From Candidatus Luteimonas excrementigallinarum (GTDB taxonomy: Bacteria; Pseudomonadota; Gammaproteobacteria; Xanthomonadales; Xanthomonadaceae): a DNA stretch of 40,988 nt. Under the pieces are notes generated by a model, which saw only the letters and a program-made list of their open reading frames with translations, did no database searches and had not been told where the DNA came from. Where the stretch lies: contig DXCY01000121.1 of the NCBI GenBank assembly GCA_019115725.1, positions 1 to 40,988 on the forward strand, in the 5' to 3' direction. Below, piece after piece: positions 7,921 through 16,463 of the stretch. Positions within the stretch are counted from its first letter, which is position 1. Each line of letters starts with the position of its first letter. Made by a program: the position numbers and the translations under genes.

Positions 7921-8185
7921 GGCCCAGAGACTGGCGGCAGCCGGGTGAACGGCACGGGTGCCGCCGCCCGCGCCTTCCACGCGGCGTTAACCAAAACCGG
8001 GCGCCCACCCGCTAGGGCCCGGCGTGACCGGATCGGCACCGGGCGCATCGGAGCGCGCCACTGCGCGGTTCCGGGTCAACGGCCATTCGAGGGGGAAGGC
8101 GCGGCTGCAACTGAATGCAACACAACCTTTACTTGCCGGTATCTTATGCGGATTACCGTTTTCCGCGTTCAGGACGAGAACCGAC
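7921..8185. other. Divergent intergenic region between EF-hand and sugar dehydrogenase genes
   Basis: With the EF-hand leader this makes a 329-bp gap without a recognised gene. The part from 8105 to 8165 is poorer in GC than its surroundings and probably carries the rightward promoter; no clean -35/-10 pair is evident. A direct repeat TGCAAC-N4-TGCAAC (8106-8121, one helical turn apart) could be a regulator site. Minus-strand frames here have no family features. Confidence 0.4.
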
Positions 8186-9361
8186 ATGACCCGACACCTG
8201 CTTGCGGCCGCCTGCGCCGCTTTCCTGGCCAGCGCCTGCGGCGGCAACAACGCCCAGCCGCCGACCACCATCGAGGGTCCCGCCTCTGCCGCGGCCGAGC
8301 GCGCGGCGGCCAGCGATGAGCGGCCCTTCGCAGTGGAGGAGATCACCGGGTTCAACGAGCCTTGGGCCATGACCTTCCTACCCGATGGCCGCCTGCTGGT
8401 AACCGAGAAGCCGGGCGCCCTGCGTCTGTACGACCCGCAGCGTGACCTGAGCGGCGAGATCCGCGGAGTGCCGGCGGTGGTGTACGGCGGCCAGGGCGGG
8501 CTGGGCGATGTGGTGCTGCATCCGGATTTCGGCAGCAACCATCTGGTCTATCTCAGCTATGCCGAGCCCGGCGAAGCCGATACCGCCGGTGCCGCCGTGG
8601 CCCGCGCGCGGCTGGTGCTGGATGGCAGCGGCAATGGCGCGCTGGAGGACGTGGAAGTGGTGTGGCGGCAGGTGCCCAAGGTCAGCGGCCAGGGCCATTA
8701 CGCCCACCGCATCGCCTTCCACGACGGCATGCTGTGGATCAGTTCCGGCGACCGGCAGAAATTCGACCCGGCCCAGGACATGACCTCGAACATGGGCAAG
8801 ATCCTGCGCCTGCACGACGACGGTTCGACGCCCGATGACAACCCGTTCGTCGACCAGGGCGGCGTGGCCGCCGAAGTCTGGTCACTGGGCCACCGCAATC
8901 CGCTGGGCTTCGTGTTCGACGCCCAGGGCCGGCTGTGGAACCACGAAATGGGCCCCAAGGGCGGCGACGAACTGAACCTGGTGGAGCGCGGCGCGAACTA
9001 CGGCTACCCCACCGTTTCCAACGGCGACCACTACGACGGCCGCCCGATTCCCAACCACGACACCCGGCCCGAATTCCGCGCCCCGGTGATCACCTGGACC
9101 CCGGTGATTTCGCCATCCAGCTTCATCATCTACGACGGCGGCATGTTCCCGGCCTGGAAGGGCAGCGGCCTGATCGGCGGTCTGTCCTCGCAGTCGCTGG
9201 TGCGGATCGCGTTCGATGGCGGGACGGCCAGCGAGGCGGAGCGGTTCGACATGGGCACCCGGATCCGCGAGGTGGAACAGGGCCCCGACGGCGCCATCTG
9301 GCTGCTGGAAGACGGTGCCGACGGCCGTCTGTTCCGGCTGAGCCCGCCGGCGGGCACCTGA
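8186..9361 (+). CDS. PQQ-dependent sugar (aldose) dehydrogenase lipoprotein
   Basis: A 391-residue six-bladed beta-propeller of the soluble glucose / YliI aldose dehydrogenase family, which oxidises aldoses with PQQ in the periplasm. The lipobox is LASAC (C18). Family segments: FNEPWAMTFLPDGRLLVTEK (first propeller strand), GQGGLGDVVLHPDF, YAHRIAFHDGMLWISSGDR, EVWSLGHRNPLGFVFD, and HEMGPKGGDELNLVERGANY near the Ca/PQQ site. I chose the ATG at 8186 because it starts the lipoprotein signal; the open frame upstream is not family-like. AGGA lies about 10 bases before it. The true sugar, and whether PQQ is made by this host, cannot be told from the window. Confidence 0.88.
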   Translation: MTRHLLAAACAAFLASACGGNNAQPPTTIEGPASAAAERAAASDERPFAVEEITGFNEPWAMTFLPDGRLLVTEKPGALRLYDPQRDLSGEIRGVPAVVYGGQGGLGDVVLHPDFGSNHLVYLSYAEPGEADTAGAAVARARLVLDGSGNGALEDVEVVWRQVPKVSGQGHYAHRIAFHDGMLWISSGDRQKFDPAQDMTSNMGKILRLHDDGSTPDDNPFVDQGGVAAEVWSLGHRNPLGFVFDAQGRLWNHEMGPKGGDELNLVERGANYGYPTVSNGDHYDGRPIPNHDTRPEFRAPVITWTPVISPSSFIIYDGGMFPAWKGSGLIGGLSSQSLVRIAFDGGTASEAERFDMGTRIREVEQGPDGAIWLLEDGADGRLFRLSPPAGT

Positions 9362-9434
9362 TGACTCCCGCCGCACACCTCCATGTGATCCGCGCACGCG
9401 CGGATTGGCGGCGCGTCCAGTAGGCTTGCGCGCG

Positions 9435-11531
9435 ATGGGACGGGCCGAAACGATCCTGCTGGTCGACGATACGCGCAGCGACGCTGCGCTGTATTCGGCT
9501 GTGCTGCGCCGCGCCTGCCACCCCCCGCGCGAGGTGGAACACGCCCCGTCACTGGGCGCCGCGCTGCGCATGCTGGAAAACGCGCGCTATGCGGCCGTGC
9601 TGCTGGATCTGGGCCTGCCCGACAGCGAGGACCTGCAGGGGCTTGAAGCAATCGTGGCGCGCTACCCGGAGCTGCCGGTGGTGGTGCTGACGGGGCGCGA
9701 CGGGGACCTGGGCGAGCGCGCCATTGCCGCCGGCGCCCAGGATTACCTGCGCAAGTCCGACGCCAAGCCGGGAATGCTGGACCGCGCACTGCGCCTGGCC
9801 CAGGCCCGCCAGGAGCTGGAAAACCGCGAGCGCCAGGCCCGGGAAGAGCTGTTGCAGTCGCGCCGCCAGCTGGCCGAGAGCGAGCGCCGCTACCGCGACA
9901 TCTTCGAATACAGCATGGGTCTGATCTGCACCCATTCGCTGGGCGGTGTGCTGCTGTCGGTGAACCCCGCGGCGGCACAGGTGTTCGCCGTGGAGCCGGA
10001 AGATCTGGTGGGACGCAGGCTGCACGGATTCGTCCCTGACGCAGCACACGCGCAGGTGGATGCCTATCTGCAGCGCATCCGCGAACAGGGCGCCGACCAG
10101 GGCCTGGTGCCGGTGATGGTCAACGGCGAACTCAGGATCTGGCGCTATCACAACCGCCTGCTGGACCGGGAGGGCGGACAGGTGGTGCTGGGCCTTGCCC
10201 ACGACGTCACCGAGCGCCAGCGCATCGCGCGCGAGCTGCGCGCCAAGACCGCCGAACTGGAAGCGGTCAACGACGCCGCACCGCTCGGCCTGCTGCGCAC
10301 CGACGCCCAGGGCCGCTGCACCTACGTCAACCGCGCCTGGCAGCGGCTGGCCGGGTTGAGCCAGGAACAGTCGCTGGGCGACGGCTGGATCAGATCGGTC
10401 CATCCCGAGGACCGCGAGCGGGTGGTCACCGAGTGGGAGCGCACCTGGCGCGCCGGCGACCGGTTTTCCGGGAAACAGCGCTTCATGCATATCGACGGGC
10501 GCACCGTGTGGTGTGAGGTGCACGCCTCGCCCATGCTCATTGATGGACGTATCACCGGCTATTTCGCCACCGCCCAGGACGTGACCGCCGAGCACCTGGC
10601 CGAAACGGCCCGCCGCCGCGGCGACCGCCGCCTGGCCACCCTGGCCGATGCGCTGCCGGTACTGCTGATGTTCGTGGACCGCGACATGCGGGTGGAATTC
10701 ATCAACTCCGGCTGGACCGGGGAACTGCATCGGCCGGAGGACCAGATCATCGGCCAGCCGCTGCTGGAGCTGGTCAGCGCGCCGGTAGCGGACCACTTCG
10801 CCGCCGGTCTGGAGAGCGCCTACGCCGGCATCGAGCACGGCGTGGACTTCGACGACCCGGGCGATACCGCCATCCGCACCTGGAACGCGGTTTTCATTCC
10901 GCAGAGCGACCAGGACGGCCACGTGGATGGCGTGCACGTGATGCTGCGTGACGTGACCCTGGAAAAGGCCCACCGCCAGGAGCTGGTGCGCCGGGCCGAA
11001 CAGGACCCGCTGACCGGCACCTTCAACCGCGCCGGCTTCGAGGCCCACGGCGGCCACGCCTGGAGGGAGGCGGCCCGCCAGGGACGCCCGCTGGGCGTGT
11101 TTTTCTTCGATCTGGACGGCTTCAAGGAAATCAACGACAGCCTGGGCCACGCCTCCGGTGACGGGCTGCTGCAGGAAGTGGCCGCGCGGGTGCGCGACAG
11201 CCTGCGCGCGGACGACATCATCGGGCGCCTGGGCGGCGACGAATTCGCGGTGATCGCCCGCCATGTGGGCGGGGCCGGCGCTGCCCAGGTGGTGGCGGAA
11301 AAGCTGATCGCCGCGGTCAGCGCCTCCACCCGGCAGGTGGCCGCCGGTGCCGATGACACCCTGCAGGCTTCCTGCAGCCTGGGTTACTGCGTGGCCGACG
11401 CGGCGGATGTATCGCTGGCGCAGGCGCTGCAGCGCGCGGACCAGGCGCAGTACGCGGCCAAGCGGGCCGGCAAGGGCCGCGCCGTGCAGTGGCAGGCACA
11501 CGGCCTGCCGCGCCTGCCCGACGACGCCTAG
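9435..11531 (+). CDS. Receiver-PAS-GGDEF diguanylate cyclase
   Basis: A 698-residue cytoplasmic response regulator predicted to make cyclic di-GMP. The receiver domain (1-120) keeps the acidic pair D11-D12, phosphoacceptor D58 in LLDLGLPD, VLTG and the conserved Lys in YLRKSD. A coiled coil (about 125-155) leads to three PAS-like domains (about 155-265, 275-400, 405-520). The C-terminal cyclase domain has an intact GGDEF (600-604) and an I-site RADD (591-594) five residues before it, so the enzyme should be active and product-inhibited. No EAL domain is present. The ATG at 9435 fits the receiver start; the Shine-Dalgarno is weak. No partner kinase is nearby. Confidence 0.93.
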   Translation: MGRAETILLVDDTRSDAALYSAVLRRACHPPREVEHAPSLGAALRMLENARYAAVLLDLGLPDSEDLQGLEAIVARYPELPVVVLTGRDGDLGERAIAAGAQDYLRKSDAKPGMLDRALRLAQARQELENRERQAREELLQSRRQLAESERRYRDIFEYSMGLICTHSLGGVLLSVNPAAAQVFAVEPEDLVGRRLHGFVPDAAHAQVDAYLQRIREQGADQGLVPVMVNGELRIWRYHNRLLDREGGQVVLGLAHDVTERQRIARELRAKTAELEAVNDAAPLGLLRTDAQGRCTYVNRAWQRLAGLSQEQSLGDGWIRSVHPEDRERVVTEWERTWRAGDRFSGKQRFMHIDGRTVWCEVHASPMLIDGRITGYFATAQDVTAEHLAETARRRGDRRLATLADALPVLLMFVDRDMRVEFINSGWTGELHRPEDQIIGQPLLELVSAPVADHFAAGLESAYAGIEHGVDFDDPGDTAIRTWNAVFIPQSDQDGHVDGVHVMLRDVTLEKAHRQELVRRAEQDPLTGTFNRAGFEAHGGHAWREAARQGRPLGVFFFDLDGFKEINDSLGHASGDGLLQEVAARVRDSLRADDIIGRLGGDEFAVIARHVGGAGAAQVVAEKLIAAVSASTRQVAAGADDTLQASCSLGYCVADAADVSLAQALQRADQAQYAAKRAGKGRAVQWQAHGLPRLPDDA

Positions 11532-11541
11532 CCGGCCGGCC

Positions 11542-11557
11542 GCGGGCCTGCGCCCGC
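11542..11557. terminator. GC-rich hairpin between convergent genes
   Basis: Stem GCGGGC/GCCCGC with a four-base loop lies in the 33-bp gap between the cyclase stop and the stop of the leftward exported-protein gene. It could serve both directions but has no T-run. Confidence 0.3.
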
Positions 11558-11564
11558 CGCCGGA

Positions 11565-12206
11565 TCAGTCCTCCCAGCCCCAGGGCGCCTCGGGCGCGGG
11601 CACCACCGTGGACAGGTCGAAATCCACCTGGAAGCCACGCTCGGTGCCCACCCGGTTGCCGGCATACACAAAGCGCCCGTCCGGATGGATCTCCATCAGC
11701 CAGACGCTGCGCTGGCCGCTGCCGGCGATCGCTTCGCGGGTCTGGTCATCGGCGGCGAACATCTGCGTATCGGCACTGCCGGCGTTGGGGGTGGAGCCGC
11801 CGTACAGGGTGACGGCATCGGGGCTGCCGTCGGCCTGGCGATGGTCGTGGCGCAGCTCGATCCCGCCCGCGCCACGGCTGAGGATCCAGGTGCGCGAGCG
11901 GTCATCATCGATCACCAGCGGGATCCGGACCCGGTCATCGCTGCAGTCGCGCACATGGATGACCACGTTGCGATCGCGGAAAGTGTCATCACCCTCCGGC
12001 GCCCGGATCAGCTGACCGGCATAGGCCTTGCCGCACAGTGCCTGCAGCCGTTCCCACCATTGATCCTGCGGACCCTGCGCCGTCCTGTCCGGCCCTGCCG
12101 GATCGGCAGCCACCGCAGCGGAGGCCGCCGCTGCCAGCGCCAGCAGCGCCGCTGCCCGACTCAATCCCTTCCGGCTCAGTCCCTTCCGCTTCAACACCCT
12201 GTGCAT
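11565..12206 (-). CDS. Exported hypothetical protein
   Basis: A 213-residue protein with a basic n-region and hydrophobic core (AALLALAAAASAAVAADP), likely cut near AVAA. The mature domain has two Cys (LCGKAY, VRDCSDD) that may form a disulfide, and a C-terminal part with QRSVWLMEIHPDGRFVYAG. I do not recognise a named family. The n-region holds a near-exact 15-bp tandem duplication (12159-12188) giving RKGLS-RKGLS. It lies 54 bp from the host-attachment-family gene upstream. Confidence 0.7.
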   Translation of the reverse strand: MHRVLKRKGLSRKGLSRAAALLALAAAASAAVAADPAGPDRTAQGPQDQWWERLQALCGKAYAGQLIRAPEGDDTFRDRNVVIHVRDCSDDRVRIPLVIDDDRSRTWILSRGAGGIELRHDHRQADGSPDAVTLYGGSTPNAGSADTQMFAADDQTREAIAGSGQRSVWLMEIHPDGRFVYAGNRVGTERGFQVDFDLSTVVPAPEAPWGWED

Positions 12207-12260
12207 CCTCGACTCCCCGATTGTGTGGCCCGGAAGTATCGCCCCATCCGGGCGCCGGGC

Positions 12261-12653
12261 TCAGGACAGGGCACGGACGATGTCCGGGATCGGTGCGTTG
12301 GTGAGGTTCTTGGGGATCTCGGCCAGCAGCCGTTCGCTGGCCTGGCCGTGCAGGCTGGGCCGGATCTGCCCAAGGGTCTGCGGGTCCGCGATGAGTACCG
12401 CATGCTCGAAGCCGTTCTTCAGCGCCAGCGCATTGAGGTGGTTGGCCAACTGCTTGGCAAACGTGGCCTCATCAATTTCCTCGCCGCGGGTCTCGGTCGG
12501 GATCGAACCGGCAGGACCATCATCGTCCAGGTTCTGCGGGCTGAGCGTGCCGATCTGCTCCAGCGCGTGGTCGAACACGCCGCCCACATTGCGCAGCAGC
12601 CGGGCGCCGCCGCCGTCGGCCACGATGACCAGGGTGTCCTTGGGAATCCTCAT
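12261..12653 (-). CDS. Host attachment family protein
   Basis: A 130-residue cytoplasmic protein of the Host_attach family, named from a plant-attachment mutant. The start DTLVIVADGGGARLLRN and the segment FAKQLANHLNALALKNGFEH followed by VLIADPQTLGQIR match the family. These proteins resemble archaeal/bacterial release-factor-1-like (baeRF) folds; the molecular role is not established. The ATG at 12653 is preceded by AGGAGG about 11 bases away. It is followed downstream by the exported protein and preceded by a thioredoxin gene with a 39-bp gap, suggesting one unit. Confidence 0.85.
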   Translation of the reverse strand: MRIPKDTLVIVADGGGARLLRNVGGVFDHALEQIGTLSPQNLDDDGPAGSIPTETRGEEIDEATFAKQLANHLNALALKNGFEHAVLIADPQTLGQIRPSLHGQASERLLAEIPKNLTNAPIPDIVRALS

Positions 12654-12692
12654 ACGCGTGTCATCCTCCTCGGGGTCCGTGCTGGGGGCGGC

Positions 12693-13010
12693 CTACAGCC
12701 GTCCCAGCTCGTGTTCGATCTCATTGGCCGCGGGCCGTACCAGGCGGGCCACGACCGCGCCGTCGCGCAGCACCACCAGCGTGGGCCACAGCTTGACCTG
12801 GAACGACCGCCCCAGCGGCCGCCCGGGGCCGTCCTCGATCTTCAGATGTGCCAGCCCTTCACGGCTGGTCAGGGCCCGCTGCAGCGAGGGCTGGGCGGCT
12901 TGGCAGTGGCCACACCAGGGCGCGCCGAACTCCAGCACGGTGATCCCGTCCATGGCGTCGACGCTGGCGCGGCTCGGCTCTTCTGCGGCGTAATCGGATG
13001 TGTAGGCCAT
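12693..13010 (-). CDS. Thioredoxin family protein with CGHC active site
   Basis: A 105-residue cytoplasmic thioredoxin fold protein. The active site is APWCGHC (C33, C36), the protein-disulfide-isomerase type CGHC rather than the thioredoxin CGPC, which usually means a more oxidising redox potential. The cis-Pro is in KLWPTLVVL. No signal peptide is seen. An N-terminal extension of about 20 residues precedes the first strand. It sits between FKBP (60 bp upstream) and the host-attachment-family gene. Its substrates are unknown; reduction of stress-damaged proteins is inference. Confidence 0.9.
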   Translation of the reverse strand: MAYTSDYAAEEPSRASVDAMDGITVLEFGAPWCGHCQAAQPSLQRALTSREGLAHLKIEDGPGRPLGRSFQVKLWPTLVVLRDGAVVARLVRPAANEIEHELGRL

Positions 13011-13070
13011 GGCCGCATCGTGCCAGCGGCCAGGTGAAGCCGCGGCATACGACCGGCCGGCAGCGGCCCG

Positions 13071-13523
13071 TCACTCGCCCTTGCGGACCTCGAGCAGTTC
13101 CACCTCGAACACCAGCGAGGCGTTCGGGGGAATCACCCCGCCCGCGCCGCGGCGGCCATAGGCCATCTCGGCCGGGATGCGCAGTTCGCGCTGGCCGCCC
13201 ACGCGCATGCCGGCCACGCCCTCGTCCCAGCCGCGGATCACCCGGCCCGCACCCAGCGGGAACACGAACGGCTCGCCCCGTTCCACCGAGCTGTCGAAAG
13301 CCTCGCCGCGGGCGTCCGCCTCGCGCTGGTCATAGACCCAGCCGCTGTAGTGCACCACCACCTCGTCGCCAGCCTCGGCCAGCTCGCCCTGCCCTTCGCG
13401 GATCTCGATCTGCTCCATCTGCGCCACGGTGCCGCCGGGCGGCGGGCCGGGATCGGAACAGCCGCTGGCAACCGCAGCGGCAAACAGGCTGGCAAGCAGG
13501 ATCCGGACAGGTGCGAAGGACAT
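13071..13523 (-). CDS. FKBP-type peptidyl-prolyl isomerase lipoprotein
   Basis: A 150-residue envelope prolyl isomerase with lipobox VASGC followed by a single FKBP domain. Visible family segments are VVVHYSGWVYD, FDSSVERGEPFVFPLG (active-site Asp and Phe residues), VIRGWDEGVAGMRVGGQREL and IPPNASLVFEVELL. It catalyses cis-trans Pro isomerisation during folding of exported proteins. The ATG at 13523 is set by GGAG with a six-base spacer and by the signal peptide; upstream open sequence is rejected. It lies 29 bp from the flavoprotein gene upstream. Confidence 0.93.
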   Translation of the reverse strand: MSFAPVRILLASLFAAAVASGCSDPGPPPGGTVAQMEQIEIREGQGELAEAGDEVVVHYSGWVYDQREADARGEAFDSSVERGEPFVFPLGAGRVIRGWDEGVAGMRVGGQRELRIPAEMAYGRRGAGGVIPPNASLVFEVELLEVRKGE

Positions 13524-13552
13524 GGCGTTCTCCAGAACAGGGGCCCGGAAGA

Positions 13553-14740
13553 TTACACCGCCTGCCCCGCCGCATGGCCCGACGCCCACGCCCACTGGAA
13601 GTTGTAGCCACCCAGCCAGCCGGTCACATCCAGCACCTCGCCGACGAAATGCAGCCCCGGCACGCGCCTGGATTCCAGCGTGGACGAAGAGACTTCAGCC
13701 GTATCCACGCCGCCCAGGGTGACCTCGGCGGTGCGGTAGCCCTCGGTCCCGCTGGCCACCAGCGGCCAGGCCGAGAGCGTGGCCGCCATGTCGCGCAGTT
13801 CAGCCGGCGTATAGCGGCGCATGGGCTGGCTGCGAAGCCAGTGCTCGCACAGGCGCTGGGCAAAGCGCTTGGGCATGGCTTCGCCCAGCAGGGTCCTGAG
13901 TTCGGCATCCGGGCGCCTGGCCTGCCACTGCTGCAGCAGGTCAAGGGCATCGGTACCAGGCAGCAGGTCCAGCGCCAGGGCGTCGCCCGGCTGCCAGTAG
14001 GAGGAAATCTGCAGGATCGCGGGCCCGCTGACGCCGCGGTGGGTCAGCAGCATGGCGTTGCGGAAGGCCATGCCGTTGCAGCGCGCCTCCACCGGCAGCG
14101 CCACGCCGGCGAGTTCAGCCAGCCGCTCCTGATGGCGCCCGCTAAGGGTCAGCGGCACCAGCCCGGCGCGGGTCGGCAGCACCTGGTGGCCGAACTGGCC
14201 GGCCACCTCGTAACCGAACCCGCTGGCACCCATGCTCGGGATCGACAGCCCGCCGCTGGCCACCACCACCCGGTCGGCCACCGTGGTGCCCAGCCGGCTG
14301 CGGATGGCAAAGCGGCCGTCATCTTCAACATTGACCGCAGTGATCGCACTGCGGGTTTCAATGCGCACCCCGGCCCGGGTGCATTCATCCACCAGCATCT
14401 GCACGATCAGCTTGGAGGACTCGTCGCAGAACAGCTGGCCCAGCTCCTTTTCATGCCAGGCAATGCCGTGCCGCTCCACCATTTCCAGGAAGTGCCAGGG
14501 CGAATAGCGGGCCAGCGCCGATTTGCAGAAGTGCGGGTTGGCGGAGAGGAAGTTCTCCGGCCCGGTGCCGGTATTGGTGAAGTTGCAGCGCCCGCCGCCC
14601 GACATCAGGATTTTCTTGCCGACCCGGTTGGACCCTTCCAGCACCAGCACCCGCAGGCCCCGGCCGGCGGCCACCTGGGCACTCATCAACCCGGCGGCGC
14701 CGCCGCCGATCACCGCTACATCGAAGTGTTCCTTCTGCAT
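13553..14740 (-). CDS. YhiN/HI0933-family NAD(P)/FAD-dependent flavoprotein
   Basis: A 395-residue flavoprotein of the YhiN / BaiN family. The FAD-binding GGGAAGLMSA is at the N-terminus, followed by the family signature KKILMSGGGRCNFTN, a second dinucleotide-linked strand VVVASGGLS and the C-terminal flavin site LDVTGWLGGYNFQWAWASG. Family members are aminoacetone oxidase-like or reductase-like; the physiological substrate here is unknown. Length and motifs are normal. The promoter side carries two REP stem-loops (14782-14856). Confidence 0.93.
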   Translation of the reverse strand: MQKEHFDVAVIGGGAAGLMSAQVAAGRGLRVLVLEGSNRVGKKILMSGGGRCNFTNTGTGPENFLSANPHFCKSALARYSPWHFLEMVERHGIAWHEKELGQLFCDESSKLIVQMLVDECTRAGVRIETRSAITAVNVEDDGRFAIRSRLGTTVADRVVVASGGLSIPSMGASGFGYEVAGQFGHQVLPTRAGLVPLTLSGRHQERLAELAGVALPVEARCNGMAFRNAMLLTHRGVSGPAILQISSYWQPGDALALDLLPGTDALDLLQQWQARRPDAELRTLLGEAMPKRFAQRLCEHWLRSQPMRRYTPAELRDMAATLSAWPLVASGTEGYRTAEVTLGGVDTAEVSSSTLESRRVPGLHFVGEVLDVTGWLGGYNFQWAWASGHAAGQAV

Positions 14741-14781
14741 CGGCGCATTCTATCGGGCTGGACGGTGTTCACCCGCGCGGC

Positions 14782-14805
14782 GTCGGGGGCGTAGCCCCGA
14801 CCTAC
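14782..14805 (-). repeat. REP stem-loop, GTAG type, copy 1
   Basis: On the minus strand it starts GTAG and folds as GTCGGGG-CTACGC-CCCCGAC (7-bp stem, 6-base loop). The same 24 bases recur exactly at 25052-25075. The layout matches GTAG-headed REPs of Stenotrophomonas. It faces copy 2 across a 27-bp gap. Confidence 0.8.
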
Positions 14806-14832
14806 GGGGCACAAACTCGTCCGAACCCGTAC

Positions 14833-14856
14833 GTAGGTCGGCCCTACGCGGCCGAC
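14833..14856 (+). repeat. REP stem-loop, GTAG type, copy 2 (inverted relative to copy 1)
   Basis: On the plus strand it starts GTAG and folds as GTCGGCC-CTACGC-GGCCGAC. The loop equals that of copy 1 while two stem pairs change in a compensatory way. It overlaps the 3' end of the D-aminoacylase gene and supplies its TAG stop (14844-14846). Confidence 0.78.
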
Positions 14857-16427
14857 GCCCGACGCACGCTCCCGTGACGCAGCATCTTTCCGGCACTCAC
14901 TACGCGCTCGCCGCCCTCGAACGCCGGAACGCCGTTCACCAGCACCAGATCGAAGCCTTCCGCCTGCGCGGTCGGATCCACGTAATCGGCGCGCGCCCGC
15001 ACCCGCGCGGGATCAAACAGCACCAGGTCCGCCACCACGCCCTCGCGCACCAGGCCACGGTCGGCCAGGCGCAGGATCGACGCCGGCAATCCGGTGCACT
15101 TGCGCACCGCCTCTTCCAGCGTCACCAGCCCATCGCGCACCGCGAACTCCTCGATCCACTTGGCGAACGTGCCCGCGCCGCGCGGATGGCTGCCGCCCGG
15201 CGAGCCGTCGCTGGCAATGGCCACGTACGGATCCAGCATCAGCCGGGCCTGCAGGGCCTCGTCCATCACGAAGTGGGCCGCGCTGCCGCCGCGCGGGCCA
15301 ATCTCCAGCAGCACATCGGGGAACGGCTGGCCGGCGGCCTCGGCCACCTGGGCCAGCGTCCGGCCCGCATGCGGGCCGCTGCCGAACAGCAGCGCCTCCG
15401 GCCCGCCGCGGCGGATCATGCGCGCCTCCAGCGCCGCGCGCAGCTCGTCGCGACGCGTGGCCAGCACCTGGTCGTAATCGGTGGGCGGCATGGCCCATTC
15501 GGGAAACAGGATGCCCACGCCGGTATAGCTGGCCGTGTAGGGATAGGCATCGGCCGTCAGCTCCACGCCCGCGCTGCGGTATGCCTGCAGCGTTTCCAGC
15601 AGGCGCTCCGCGCGCCCGGCGCCCTGCCCGTACACCACCTTGAGGTGCGAGATGTGGGTGCGGGCCGGGCGGCTGGCCTCGATGTGCTCGCGGATGGACT
15701 CCTCCACCCGGTCGTCGTCTTCCGAACGCATATGACTCATGGCCACCCCGCGGTGATGCGCCACCGCCTGGCCCAGCGCGGCGATTTCCGCTTGCTCGGC
15801 GTACATGCCGGGCACGTATTCCAGCCCGGTGGAGAGGCCGAACGAGCCCGCCGCCATGTCCTCTTCCAGCAGCGCGACCAGGCGCGCCAGTTCGGCGGCG
15901 GACGGTACCCGGGTGTCATCACCAATGCGTGCCTGGCGGCGCAGCGTGCCGTGCCCGGAACAGCTGGCCACGTTGATGTCAGGCCCGGCGGCTTCAACCG
16001 CCGCCATCCACTCCGGCAGCCGGCGCATGCCATCGTCACCGGCGCCCGGGCTGCCACCATCCTGGCCCAGCACCACGGTGGTCACGCCCATCGCCAGGAA
16101 CGGCTGGTAGGAGCGCTGCAGCGGATCGCCGTGGGTGTGCAGATCAATGAAACCCGGCGCCAGCACGCGGCCACCGCCCTCGATGATCCGCGCACCCCGG
16201 GCAGCGCGGCGGCTGATGCGCCCGACCTGCACGATGCGGCCTTCGGCCACCAGCACATCGGCATGCCTGGCCGGCGCACCGGTGCCGTCAATGACCATCA
16301 CATCGCGGACCTGCAACATCCCGGGGGCCGTCTGCTCGCCGCGTGCCCGCCTGGGCAGCGCCATCGTGGCCGCGCCCGCGGCCATCGCCGCCAGCAGTTC
16401 GCGCCTGGACCAACCCGCATTCGTCAT
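14844..16427 (-). CDS. Tat-exported D-aminoacylase-type amidohydrolase
   Basis: A 527-residue metal-dependent amidohydrolase of the N-acyl-D-amino-acid deacylase family, which releases D-amino acids from N-acyl forms. The N-terminus SRRELLAAMAAGAA is a Tat-like signal, so it is probably periplasmic. The first metal motif is DLHTHGD (H97, H99); further family segments are STGLEYVPGMYA, MSHMRSEDD, THISHLKVVYG and IASDGSPGG. GGAGG with a seven-base spacer sets the start. The last codons and the stop lie inside a REP element. Substrate class is inferred from the family; peptidoglycan or dietary D-peptides are possible. Confidence 0.9.
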   Translation of the reverse strand: MTNAGWSRRELLAAMAAGAATMALPRRARGEQTAPGMLQVRDVMVIDGTGAPARHADVLVAEGRIVQVGRISRRAARGARIIEGGGRVLAPGFIDLHTHGDPLQRSYQPFLAMGVTTVVLGQDGGSPGAGDDGMRRLPEWMAAVEAAGPDINVASCSGHGTLRRQARIGDDTRVPSAAELARLVALLEEDMAAGSFGLSTGLEYVPGMYAEQAEIAALGQAVAHHRGVAMSHMRSEDDDRVEESIREHIEASRPARTHISHLKVVYGQGAGRAERLLETLQAYRSAGVELTADAYPYTASYTGVGILFPEWAMPPTDYDQVLATRRDELRAALEARMIRRGGPEALLFGSGPHAGRTLAQVAEAAGQPFPDVLLEIGPRGGSAAHFVMDEALQARLMLDPYVAIASDGSPGGSHPRGAGTFAKWIEEFAVRDGLVTLEEAVRKCTGLPASILRLADRGLVREGVVADLVLFDPARVRARADYVDPTAQAEGFDLVLVNGVPAFEGGERVVSAGKMLRHGSVRRASAA

Positions 16428-16463
16428 GACGTCACCTCCCCGGTAAACCGCCCGCGAGTATGC

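Noticed and set aside
7876..7980. A 34-codon minus-strand frame starting GTG at 7980 and ending in the T-run of the EF-hand leader
   Set aside because: It could be a leader peptide, but it has no Shine-Dalgarno I trust and no regulatory codon run; too short to support.
9549..11501. A 650-codon minus-strand frame antisense to the diguanylate cyclase
   Set aside because: The plus frame has complete receiver, PAS and GGDEF motifs; the antisense product has none.
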